NCBI RefSeq assembly: GCF_029168945.1 | Contig: NC_083605.1 | Span: 33,121,280-33,185,279, forward strand | From: Cannabis sativa | Taxonomy: Eukaryota > Streptophyta > Magnoliopsida > Rosales > Cannabaceae | DNA: 64,000 bases | Direction of reading: 5' to 3' | Part shown: piece after piece, positions 35,441 through 46,250 of the stretch | Layout of the letters: each line of letters begins with the position of its first letter | Numbering within the stretch: the first letter of the stretch is position 1 | Notes under the pieces: generated by a model | What the model saw: only the letters and a program-made list of their open reading frames with translations | The model's database searches: none | Told to the model about the DNA's origin: nothing | Position numbers and translations under genes: made by a program

Positions 35441-38400
35441 GGTTGATGTAAATCTCACACTTTTATCCGTAGAGATAATGCCACCAAATCTTCCAAGTAA
35501 AAACTATCGCGGCAAGTTCTTAATCATGAGTTGGGTATCGATGTTCGTACTCCTTTAACTGACGGGAGGCATAAGCGATGACCCGATCGACTTGCATCAA
35601 CACACACCCTAGACCTTGTCTGGATGCATCATAATAAATCACAAACTTTTGCTTATCAGATGGGAGAGCTAACACTGAAGCATTAATCAACCTCTGTTTC
35701 AATTCCTGGAAGCTTGCTTCACATTCGTCTGTCCACATAAATTGATGATTATTTTTAGTGAGTTCAGTTAAAGGTGTTGAGATCTTAGAAAATCTCTCAA
35801 CAAACTGACTGTAATAACTAGCCAAACCCCAAAAACTTTTGACTTTTGTAACTATCTTTGGTCTCAGCAATTCCCTGATGGATTCAATTTTTCCTAGATC
35901 AACCTTGATCCCATCCTTACTGAGAATGTGACCAAGAAAAGACACCTGAGATAGCCAAAATTCACACTTTTTAAACTTGACATACATTTTATTTTCTCGT
36001 AATCGATGCATAACATCCAAAAATGTTTCTCATGCTTCGCTTCTGATTGAGAGTACACAAGGATGTTGTCGATAAATACTATAACACATATATCGAGGAA
36101 ATCCTTGAATACCCTATTCATCAGATCCATAAAAGCTGTCAGAGCATTGGTTAGTCTAAAAGACATAACCGAAAATTCATAGTGCCCATACCTAGTGTGG
36201 AAAGCATTCTTTGGAATGTCCTCCTCTTGGATTCTCAACTAATGATAACCCGATTGGAGATCAATCTTAGAGAAGACTGTTTTCCCCTGAAGCTGATCAA
36301 ACAGGTCATCGATCCTAGGTAAAGGATATATATTCTTGATAGTCAACTTGTTTAGCTCTTGATAATCAATACACATGTGTAGCGTCCCATATTTCTTTTT
36401 AACAAACAACACTAGAGCTCCCCAAGGTGATACACTAGGTCGAGAAAACCCTAAGCCAAGCATCCCTTGGAGTTGCATCTTTAATTCTTTAAGTTCTGCA
36501 GGATCCATTCTATATAGTTCTTCAAAAACTGGCTCCGCTCTGGGTGCTAAGTCGATCACAAAGTCTATTTCTCGCTGTGGTGGTAAGCCCAGAAGTTTAT
36601 GTGAAAACACATCTAAGAATTCTTGAACTACCATGATGTCTTCTGGCCAAAATGATTCAAGTTGTGTGGTGTCCACCACCACTGCCAGAAACCCTAAGCA
36701 ACCTTCTTGTAATAAATCTTTAGCTTTCAATACCAAGATCATTAGAATTAGGATCCCTGAACTGATCCCACAAACACAATGGTTCCTCGCCCTCGGGTTG
36801 GAAGATCCCTATCTTCCGCTTACAGTCAATACTAGCTGATAGTTGGACAAGAAATCCATTCCAAGGATGATATCAAAATCCATTAAACCCAATTCCACTA
36901 AATCATCACTCAACTCTCTATCCTCAATTTTGATCAGCATAGACCTAACCCACCTTTTGGAGATTAATTCTCTGCTAGGCGGTAGGGTTCCAAACCCCTT
37001 ATTATAACAATCAAACAGTTTACCTAATTTATCAAAAATTATGGCCGCCATATATGAATGAGTGGCCCTAGAGTCAAACAATAAAGAGAAATAACAGTTG
37101 TTGATTGAGAGATGACCTGTAACAACAGAGGGGCTAGCTTCTGCATAGGCCTGAGTAAGAGCAAACACCCTTGCTGGAACAGGCTTTGAAATTATCTTTT
37201 GTTCTTCTTTCTTGAGCTGTGGACAATCTCTCTTATAGTGTCTAGGCAAACAACACTATAAACATCCTCACCCTTTACACTCACCTAGATGATTCTTCTT
37301 AGAGTTAGGACATTCCGGGTAAGTGTATAAGGTTTTAGAACCACCCTAACGGTTGTCACGACCCTGGTTCCCTTGAAACCTCTTATTCTAGTTTAAACCA
37401 CTGGGTGCAGATGGTGCCTTTCTCTTCCGATTGGCGGTCGAGTCACTACCACCCCTACCATAGCCAGAGGTAGGAGGAGTAGTGGCTCTACCAACAACCT
37501 ATGTCCCACGGGACTCCGAGATGCACTCAATTGCACCCTGAGCTTGCAGTGCCTTTCCCACCATACCAGCATAGGTGGTGTTATCATCAGTGGTGATCAT
37601 CAGGTCATGTTTGATTTCGATATTCAACCCATCCATATACTTTTCTTTCTTACTAAAGTCGATTGGCACAATTCCAATGGCCAACCTGGCTAACCTATCG
37701 AACTGGGTTGTATATTCAGTAACAAAAATATTTTCTTTCTGAGTTAGCTGAGTGAATTCTTTTCTCTTTGCGCTACGAAATGCCTCTTTATAATACTTTG
37801 CATTGAATAATTCTTGGAACTCTTCCCAGGTAATGGTAGTGACAACCCCAATCAGGGCCACCATATCCCACCAGACTAGGGCATCCTCCGAAAATTGGAA
37901 GGTGGCACAAGCCACTCTATCATTGCTGGTGAGACCCATAAAGTTCAAAATTTGAGTAATAACAGTTAGCCACTACTCGACTTTCATCACATCTTGACCT
38001 CCCAGAAAAACCAGAGGTGCCTGCTTACGGAACCTTTCGTACAGTTGTTCCATCCAGTTCATAGTAGTAACTGGCCCTGCCTGCACACCAGGGGCAGGAA
38101 CCACCGGCATTATAGGAGCAGGCATTGCAGGAACACCTTGCTCCCTTCATCTAATCTCTTTGTCTTATTCATTCATTTTGGCTTACATTGCTGCAACCCT
38201 GTTTTCCCAATCTTGGGCAGCCTGCGGCGGGTTAACATCTCCCTGACTGCGTGCCTTGTCTCTCGGGCCTCTACCTCAGCCATGTATATTAAGGGGAAGC
38301 TAAACTCTCTAACTGCCATTGGATATGACCGAGTTTCCCTGGCTTCTCGTGTTTCGCCTGGCATCCAAGCTCAGGGTGAAGAGCCTGCAAAACCAAGAGC
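35441..38400 (-). pseudogene. Element I gag, protease, RT and RNase H start
   Basis: Minus-strand fragments in several frames. Gag (37499-37948) with WWDMV, FNAKYY and KREFTQLTQ-type segments; a decayed zinc-knuckle region near 37,220-37,330; protease (36809-37249) with FDSRATHS (active-site G changed to R) and [10 protein letters not shown] first half (36239-36742) with MCIDYQELN and [12 protein letters not shown] second half (35894-36238) with FIDNILVYS, in which the second catalytic aspartate is replaced by Asn; and connection/RNase H (35520-36020) with IYYDAS and YPTHD. Several frameshifts and at least two catalytic substitutions mark it dead. The segment continues across element II at 25726. 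Confidence 0.88.
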
Positions 38401-38634
38401 TAGCCTTGTCAGATCGTGATCAAGAATAATTTACTAATTACCGCTTACTTGAGAAAATGAAACATGGGCCTATTTAGCAATCAGGCTACTAACATGCTTC
38501 CTGACAGGCTTTTCTTATAAAATATTAAATAAATAAGCTAATAAAGAAATAAAGGCTTACTGAACTGTGAGTCAACCTTATCTCTGCTGATGATTGTACA
38601 TGTCGTGACGATCTTTAGAAGACAACCTAACAAC

Positions 38635-38644
38635 TCTGATACCA
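38635..38644 (-). promoter_or_regulatory. Primer-binding site of element I
   Basis: TGGTATCAGA on the transcribed strand, four bases from the 5' LTR end (plus-strand TCTGATACCAAAAT then TGTAAC). It is complementary to initiator Met-tRNA. Confidence 0.8.
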
Positions 38645-38648
38645 AAAT

Positions 38649-39474
38649 TGTAACAACCTACTAGATTAGGCTTGCTATCGTGATTTTATCTTATTCGTGC
38701 CTTCCATCGATAATCAGTGAGTTTCTTGAAAATCGTGTTTAATTAAAATTTTACTTAATTAATATTAACTTAAAAATGAATAACCATTATATAACTGGGA
38801 GCCTGAGTTTAAAATATATACAAAAAAATATGACATGTTTATTACAAAAGTTGTCGCCTAGCGACCATTCAAAATATAGCCTACTGTCACAAAGATTGTC
38901 GAACTCACTGTTGTTTAGCCTTGCCTTTTCCCTTACCTACACATACAAACAATAATTATGAGTCGATAGACTCAGTAAGAAAAACATAATCATAATCATA
39001 AATATGACTCGGATTACAATTAGGCGCCCATACACCCAGGTGTAATCAAATCCCCGCGCCCTAGGTGTTACTGAGTCTAGAACATTCGTACGACAATACC
39101 ACCGATTAAATATCTGCCTATACTCAATACTCTAGTCGTACCGATGTGATAGTGTCGATAGTATCTGAGCCAAACATACATCTATCAGTTGCCAATACAA
39201 CTCTACGTATATTTATAATACTATCGATGTAATCTAATAGGCTTAATAAATATGTATGCTAGACATGTAAATACATGTGCATATCATTATACTAATCTTA
39301 CCTTGATTTTAAATTCAGGTGTGCCAATGAACCTGAGTGGAACGACTGCTCGACGATTTACAAGCCCCTAAGTCACAATATATGCAAAACTAGTGAATAA
39401 TAATTAAATGTCTACTAGTAAATTTAGACTCTAATTATCTACTAATTCTCAAATATAACTAAGTGGTCATTACA
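38649..39474 (-). repeat. 5' LTR of element I, internally deleted
   Basis: Plus-strand ends are TGTAACAACCTACTAG and AAGTGGTCATTACA. At 826 bp it is about 900 bp shorter than the 3' LTR (22274-24002). Collinearity breaks near 39,390-39,405, where GCAAAACTA is followed almost at once by ACTAGTAAATTTAGAC, sequences far apart in the 3' LTR. The U3/leader middle has therefore been removed. Confidence 0.82.
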
Positions 39475-39719
39475 GAGGCAATGGGTTGTTCATTGAAGAC
39501 TGTCAAGACATGTACAATCACAGTCAGGGATAAGCTCGACTCATGGTTCAGTAAGCCTTTACTTGTTTACTAATTTATTTGATTAGAAAAGTATGTTAGT
39601 GATATGTTAGTTGTATAAATGCTTTGCCTAAAATCCATGAATGTGGTACTTAAAATTTTATGTGATCACTGTCTAACCTACTTAACTTATGGGTTCATAC
39701 GCTAAGTCCAATATTATAG

Positions 39720-42700
39720 ACCCTCAGTGAAACATAAGGAGTCAAAGTAATATGGTCGAGGCCGAAGGCATTTGGGGAGGTTAAAATCCTTCGAATCCCC
39801 GTGGACGCGGAAGAGGCCGTTGGAGGTTTCAAAGGGGTGGTCATGAAAATCCCCTACTAGCTCCTCAAGACTGTGAACAAAGGTTTTCAGAAATGGAAGC
39901 CCGAATAAATCAACAAGAAGAGGAGATTCAGAGGCTGACATAGTAGGGTCCTCTTGCAGTGCCTCCACAGCAAGTGCTAATCGTTTCGGTTCCAGTAGAG
40001 CCATCAGAATAACCTGTAGCTAGACCCCATATGGAGCCTTTGTATGAGAGATTCCGTAAGTAAGTGCCTCTAGTTTTTCTGGGAGGCCCAAATGTCATGA
40101 TGGTCGAACAATGGCTGACATTAATCAAGACAATCCTAAATTTTATGGGTGTCATCAAGAATGATCGGGTGACCTATGCCACATTTCAGTTCTAGGAGGA
40201 CGCTCTTGTGTGGTGGGAGTTGGTATCCCTCACCCGAGATGTCACTATAATGACTTGGGAAGAGTTTCGAGAACTATTCAATGCCTAATATTACAATGAG
40301 TCGGTCTGCAGTGCTAAGCAAAAAGAGTTCACTAACTTGGTTCAAGGAGAAAATATGTCAGTAACAGAATATACAACAAAGTTCAATCGATTAGCCAAGT
40401 TGGCTTCAGGTGTAGTGCCTATAGATTTTAGCAAGAAAGAAAAATACTTGGCAGGTTTGAATGCCAAGATTAAACATGATCTGGTGATTACTACAAGGGA
40501 TACAACAACCTATGCTTAGATTGTTGAAAAGACTATACGAGTCGAGGGTGTAGTGAAATTTCTTTAGGAGCTCTAAGAGACTCCAAGTGTTGGTTGGACC
40601 ACCACTCTTCCTACTTCTAGTTACGGTAGCGATGGTGGTGATTTCAATGTTGATCAAAAGAGGAAGACTTTCCCGACGTCAGATGGTTTGGGTCAAACAA
40701 AAAGGTTCTGAGGGAACTAAGGTAAAGGTGGACATCAGGGTTATTCTTATCCTTAGTGTCCCCATTGCAAGAAACACCATCCTGGTGAATGCAATCAGAA
40801 GATATGATTCCAATGTGGCCTGGCAGGGCATTTTAAGAGAGATATCCCTCAGACAAAAAGGGAAGAATAGAAGCAAGAGGCAAAACCTGTTCCAGCTCGG
40901 GTGCTTGCCATTATGCAAGTGGATGCTGCAGCTAGCCCTTCCGTGGTAACATGTTAGCTTCTTCTTGACGAATCATATTTTATTGTATTATTTGACTTAG
41001 GGGCTACACATGCATATGTGGCATCTAGAGTAATTAATAAATTGGGTAGGCCTTGTTATTTTATTGAGATAGGGTTCAGAACCCTACTATCTAGTGGAGA
41101 ATTGGTTATCTCCAAAACGTGGATCAGATCTATTCCAATTAGAGTTGAAAATAGGGAGTTAAGTGTTTCCCTAGTGGAGTTGGAATTAATAGAGTTTTAT
41201 ATTATACATGGGATGGACTTTCTGTCCAAGTATTCAACTAGTATTGATTGCAAACAAAAGATGGTAACTTTTCAACTAAAGGGTAAAGATCCATTTATTT
41301 ATGTTGGATCTATTCAAGGTTCTCACATTCTGATCATTTCAGTTTTAAGGGTTAAAGATTTACTACATAATGGATGTGTAGGATTTTTAGCGGCTATGAT
41401 TGACTCCAGCAAACATGAGACATTGGGCCTGAGGATGTCAGAGTTGTAAAAGAGTTTCTTGATGTATTTTATGAAGAGTTACCAGGATTTTCGCCACAAT
41501 GAGAAATAGATTTCACAATTGACTTGGCACCTAGGGTAGAGCCTATTTCAAAGGCACCTTATTAAGTGGCTCCTACAGAACTTAAGGAGCTGAAAATGGA
41601 ACTTTAGGGGATGCTGGATTTAAGGTTTACCTGACCCAGTGTATCGCCCTGGGGACCTCTAGTTTTGTTTGTGAAAAATAAGGATGGATCCCTTTGAATG
41701 TGTATTGATTATCGAGGATGGATTAATGACTTGTTCGATCAACTTCAGGGTAAGACTGTGTTCTCCAAGATTGACTTGCGTTCAGGATATCATCAGTTAA
41801 GAATACAGGAGGAAGACATTCTAAAGATGACATTTCAGACCAGGTTTGGCCATTACGAGTTCTTGGTGATGTCGTTCGGGTTGACAAATTCTCTAGTGGC
41901 TTTTATGGATCTCATGAACATAGCGTTCAAGGATTTCCTTGATATCTGTGTTAGAGTATTTATTGATGACATCCTTGTATACTCTCAGACAAAAGCAGAA
42001 CATGATCAACACATTGGAATGGTTCTGCAACGACTTAGGGATCATAAGCTGTATGCAAAGTTGAAAAAGTGGGAATTCTGGTTATCAAAAGTGTCCTTTC
42101 TAGAGCATATTGTCAGAAAAGACAGAATTATGGTTGATCTAGGGAAGATTGAGTCGGTTAAGAATTGGCCGAGGTAGAGAATAGTTATGGAGGTTCAAAG
42201 TTTTCTCGGATTGGAAAGGTATTATCAAAATTTTGCAGAAGGCTTTTCTAAAATTTTAATGCCTCTGATGGAGTTGACGAACAAGAACCAACAATTTGTT
42301 TGATCTGATAAATGTGAAACGAGTTTTTAGGAGTTAAAGTAGTGGTTGATCACAGCACCAGTGTTAGCTTTGCCATCAGACCAAGAAAAGTTTGTTATAT
42401 ACTGTGATTCATCCAGACAAGGTTTGGGGTGTGTTCTGATGCAAGCTGACTGGGTCATAGCTTATGCTTCCCATCAATTGAAGGAATATTAATACTGACA
42501 CATGATTTAGAACTTGCTGTTGTTGTGTTTGCTTTTAAAATATGGCGACATTATATGTATGGAGAAAAGTGTGAGATCTACACAGACCATAAGAGCTTCA
42601 AGTATTTCTTCACTCAAAAGGATTTAAATATGAGGCAAAGGTGGTGGTTGGAACAAGTTAAAGACTATGACTGTGAGATTTTATATCGTCCCTAGGAAGT

Positions 42701-44310
42701 TAATGTAGTAGTGGATTCTTTAAGAAAAAATGGCCCTGGGCAGGTTTTCAATACCATCAAGATCTCACTTCAGTTGGCAATCGATATGGTTAGGATTTGT
42801 ATTGAGTTCATGGTTGGAAAACTGAATAATATAAAACTCTAGTCAGACTTGTTAGAAAGAATTAGAGAGGCACAATTAGAAGACGTTGAGTTAGTAAGAT
42901 CTTGAGAGGAAATATTAGTTGGTTGGGGTAAGGATTTCTCAGTCTTGAGCAGTAGAATGTTACTTTATAAGGCCCGGGTGTGTGTTCTGAGCAATGTTGA
43001 GCTTAGGAAAAAAATATTTGATGAGGCTCATACTACACCTTATTCATTGCACCCGAGTACCACCAAAATGTACCACGACCTGAAACCCTATTATTGGTGG
43101 TGTGGAATGAAGAGAGATGTAGTGGAATATGTGTCTAAATGCTTACCATGAAAGAAAATTAAGACAGAACATCAGAAACCTACAGGGTTACTGCAACCTT
43201 TAGAACTTCTTAAATGGAAGTGGGAGAATATTATAATAGATTTCGTGGTTGGGTTGCCAAGAACTAAAACGGAATGTATTATTCAGTATGGGCCATAGTG
43301 GATTGTTTCATGAAGTCAGCACATTTTCTGCTAGTAAAAATAACTTATACAGTGGATCAGTATGCACCATTTTATGTGAAAGAAATAGTTCGTTTATATG
43401 GAGCTCCAAAATCCATTGTTTTAGATAGGGATTCGAAGTTTACATCAAAATTCTAGATAAGTCTTAGAGGGCTATGGGTACAAAGCTAAAGTTTAGTACA
43501 ACTTTTCACCCTTAGACTGATGGGCAGTCAAAAAGGACAATATAGATAATAGAAGACTTATTGCGAGCATGTGTTATGGACTTTGAAGCTTCATGGAGTA
43601 AATACTTGCCTATAATAGAATTCTCCAATAATAGCAGCTACCAAGGTACAACAGGGATGGCTCCCTATGAATTGTTGTACAGTAGGAAGTGTCGTTCCCC
43701 AATTCATTTGGATGAAACTGGGGAAAGGAAGTATTTAGGTCCAAAATTGGTTCAAAGGACCAATGAGGCAATAGACAAAATTAAGGCTTAGATTCTTGCT
43801 TTGCAAAGCAAGCAGAAAAGTTATTCTGATCCTAAGTGCACAGACATTGCATTTCACGCAGAAGAATATGTTTTTTTAGCAAGTTTCATCGATGAAAGGT
43901 ATATGCTGCTTTGGGAAAAAGGGCAAGTTAAGCCCTAGGTTGATAGTGCCATTCAAGATACTCGAGAAGGTCAGGCAGGTAGCGTATCGGCTAGCCATAC
44001 CACTAGCATTCTCAGCTGTGCATAATGTATTCCATATTTCAATGTTGAGGAAATATGTATCAGACTCGACCCATGTCTTGAGTTACAAAGTCCTAGAACT
44101 ATAGCTAGATTTATCATATGAGGAATAGCCAGTTCGAATCTTTGATAGGAAAGAAAATGTTCTTCGAAACAAGACCATAGGATTGGTCAAAGTACTTTGG
44201 AAGAATAGTAAGGTGGAGGAAGCCACCTAGTAGCTAGAGTCTTGCATGAGAGCTCAATATCCAGAGTTGTTCAGGTTAGATTTTGTGGGTGAAATCCTTT
44301 TAACGGGAGA
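39720..44310 (+). pseudogene. Element III gag-pol, multiply disabled
   Basis: Recognisable in order on the plus strand: an Arg/Gly-rich N-terminus (39,760-39,850); gag with SVTEYTTKFNRLAKLASG (40337-40519); a degraded zinc-knuckle region (about 40,750-40,850); protease with a D-to-DLGAT-type active site near 41,000 and [13 protein letters not shown] (41018-41449); RT with [11 protein letters not shown] and [10 protein letters not shown] (41698-42177); RNase H with IYTDHKSF near 42,580; integrase zinc region and core (42945-43456) with LHPSTTKMYHDL and FMKSAHFLL; MAPYELLYSRKCRSP (43561-43791); and a chromodomain-type tail (43892-44280). More than a dozen in-frame stops, many at Gln, Arg or Trp positions, and several indels. 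Not functional. Confidence 0.88.
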
Positions 44311-44315
44311 ATAAT

Positions 44316-46250
44316 TGTAATGACCGCATGATTAAAATATGGATTAGTAGGGTAATTAAGATTAATTATATTTATTTTATAATTATATATGAATATTTAT
44401 GTTGTGGGTCCCATTTTTCAAAAATAGGCATTAGAGTTATAATTTTTCAATTCAAGAATTTTATTAAACTCTATGTGTAATTATTACTACACATGAAATT
44501 TACAATTTTTATGATTTTTACTCGGTAACAATTGAAAATGTGATGGATGGCCATTAGAGTCACATGGGTGAGTTGAGAACCTATTTCTTAGTGGGATAAA
44601 TATAAGTGACATTTGAAATATTCAGGTTAGGCGAGGTTATGGTTTTGGACCATTTTACCCCTAGACGTATAGGTTACTTTAGTGTGAGGCAAAGGCAATA
44701 TTATAATTTTTCCATATAGGAAGGATTTCTCTTTTAGTGGATTTAATTAGAATTTTAATTCAAATTGTTTATTGTAAAATTAACCTAGGTTATATTCATT
44801 AGTTAGTTAATTTAAGAAGAAAAGTTAGAAATCAAGTCTCTCTCTCTCCATATTTGAACCCTAGAAGAATCCAACTAAATCAAGGTTTTCTTCTCTATTT
44901 TTGGACGATTTTTGGTTCAATTCAGAAGCTATAACCCTAGGTAAGAGCCCTAATCTCTTCTTATTAGTTTTCAAGTTGTTTTGTTAGTTCAAGTATGCAA
45001 AATTGTGGTTTTCCTACTGTTCAAAGTAGGGTTAGTGCTTGAATGCTTTCTACTGTATAGTGAAGTTGTTTTACGCTTGTTATTGGGATTATGGTGCCTG
45101 ATTCTTTAAGTTGAGCAAGTTTTAGTTCAAAAAACTCAAATTTTACTCAATAATGGTCCATTTCAAATTTTGTTTCTATAGTTGTATGTTGTTGTTATTG
45201 CTTGAATTCTGTTGTTAGGGTATATTGTAGGTATTCTTGAAAGTTTGGTGGAGTTTGGGTTTGATTTGAGAGAGATATGAAGTTTTTTTTTGGGTTATCG
45301 TAAGAAATCGGTTAACCGGTTCTGCTACTACTGTAGAACCGGTTAGCCATTTAACCAGGCAGAACCCTAGAAACTGGTTTTCCATTTTTGGAATCTAGTT
45401 TACCAGTTTGGGCAGTTTCTAAAGCCTTAGTTTTGATGTTTCCTCGATATTTTGGATTTTGACATGCTATTTATCGATAGGAAAACTTTTAGTTTTGAGT
45501 TTAGGTCCCCAAAAAGAGTTTTAGCAACTTATTTACCTATTTATGTGAATGTGACATAGGGCATCCATTCAACGCATGATTTTCCATCTAGATATGAATT
45601 TGCAATTGAGGTAAGACTGGCATAGAATATATTTATATGTTGTGTATGTGTATTATATGCAAGCTGATTATGTGACTCATATACTACCAACACTAGTACG
45701 ATAGTCATGCTGAGTGTATTGGTACAGTGTATGATGTTCAAAGGGTACGGTTTGGTGTTACCAACACTAGTACAATCAAGTACGTAGTGTATGTGGTACA
45801 ACACTTAGTAGTACTCGGGGTACAGTTCAAACCCTACCAACACTAGTATAGTAGCAATACGTAGTGCATGTGGTATAGTGGTCGTACCTTAATTAAGAAC
45901 ATTCTTAATCATCTGATTATCCTTGTGGATAGGTGTATGGGTGCCTAAATACAATTCGGTAATATAATGTATGTTATATTCTTTTATTACTGAGTCTGTT
46001 GACTCACATATATTGCATTCGTGTGTAGGTAAAGGGAAAATGAAAGCTGAACAATAGAGAGTCTAGATCTAGGGGATGATTGTACATGTCGAAATAGTGC
46101 GACCTGGAGAGTACGATCTGGGGACGAATTGGGCTTCATTTTGTAGTTACTGTGTGACATGTCTGTAAAAATTATTTTGAGATTGGTTTTATATAGTGAC
46201 TTTGTGATTTATAATAGTTATAGAGATTCTGACTTTATAGAATTGTTCTT
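44316..46250 (+). repeat. 3' LTR of element III, 3'-truncated
   Basis: It starts TGTAATGACCGC after GGGAGAATAA. It contains a TCTCTCTCTC leader at 44,840, AACCGGTT-type motifs near 45,310-45,345, repeated CCAACACTAGTACG and GTAGTGTATGTGGTAC units at 45,684-45,870, and TACTGAGTCTGTTGACTCAC near 45,991. It follows the LTR at 2861 throughout. The usual GGTGTTACA end is missing; sequence of a different LTR follows from about 46,250. The border is estimated to within about 100 bases. Confidence 0.75.

Larger units (their letters stand above)
22274..39474 (-). mobile_element. Tekay-like Ty3/gypsy retrotransposon I, old, interrupted by element II
   Basis: On the minus strand the order is 5' LTR (38649-39474), tRNA-iMet primer site (TGGTATCAGA, 38635-38644), gag-PR-RT-RNase H (35441-38400), integrase-chromodomain (24060-25726), polypurine tract and 3' LTR (22274-24002). 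Element II sits inside the RNase H region, splitting it between the TDHK motif and the following SLKYF. Many stops and frameshifts show it is old. Flanking pentamers CATGA and GAGGC do not match, so one end has been rearranged. Unsplit length is about 7.5 kb. Confidence 0.88.
39475..46250 (+). mobile_element. Tekay-like retrotransposon III, lacking its 5' LTR
   Basis: It begins at 39475 with GAGGCAATGGGTTGTTC, which aligns with the sequence just after the primer-binding site in elements I and II (GTCTTC...GACATGTACAATCA...GTTCAGTAAGCC). It then has gag-pol (39720-44310), a polypurine-like tract and a 3' LTR from 44316. No 5' LTR or complete primer site exists: the outer end of element I's 5' LTR abuts it directly, in opposite orientation. 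The 3' boundary is approximate. Confidence 0.8.
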
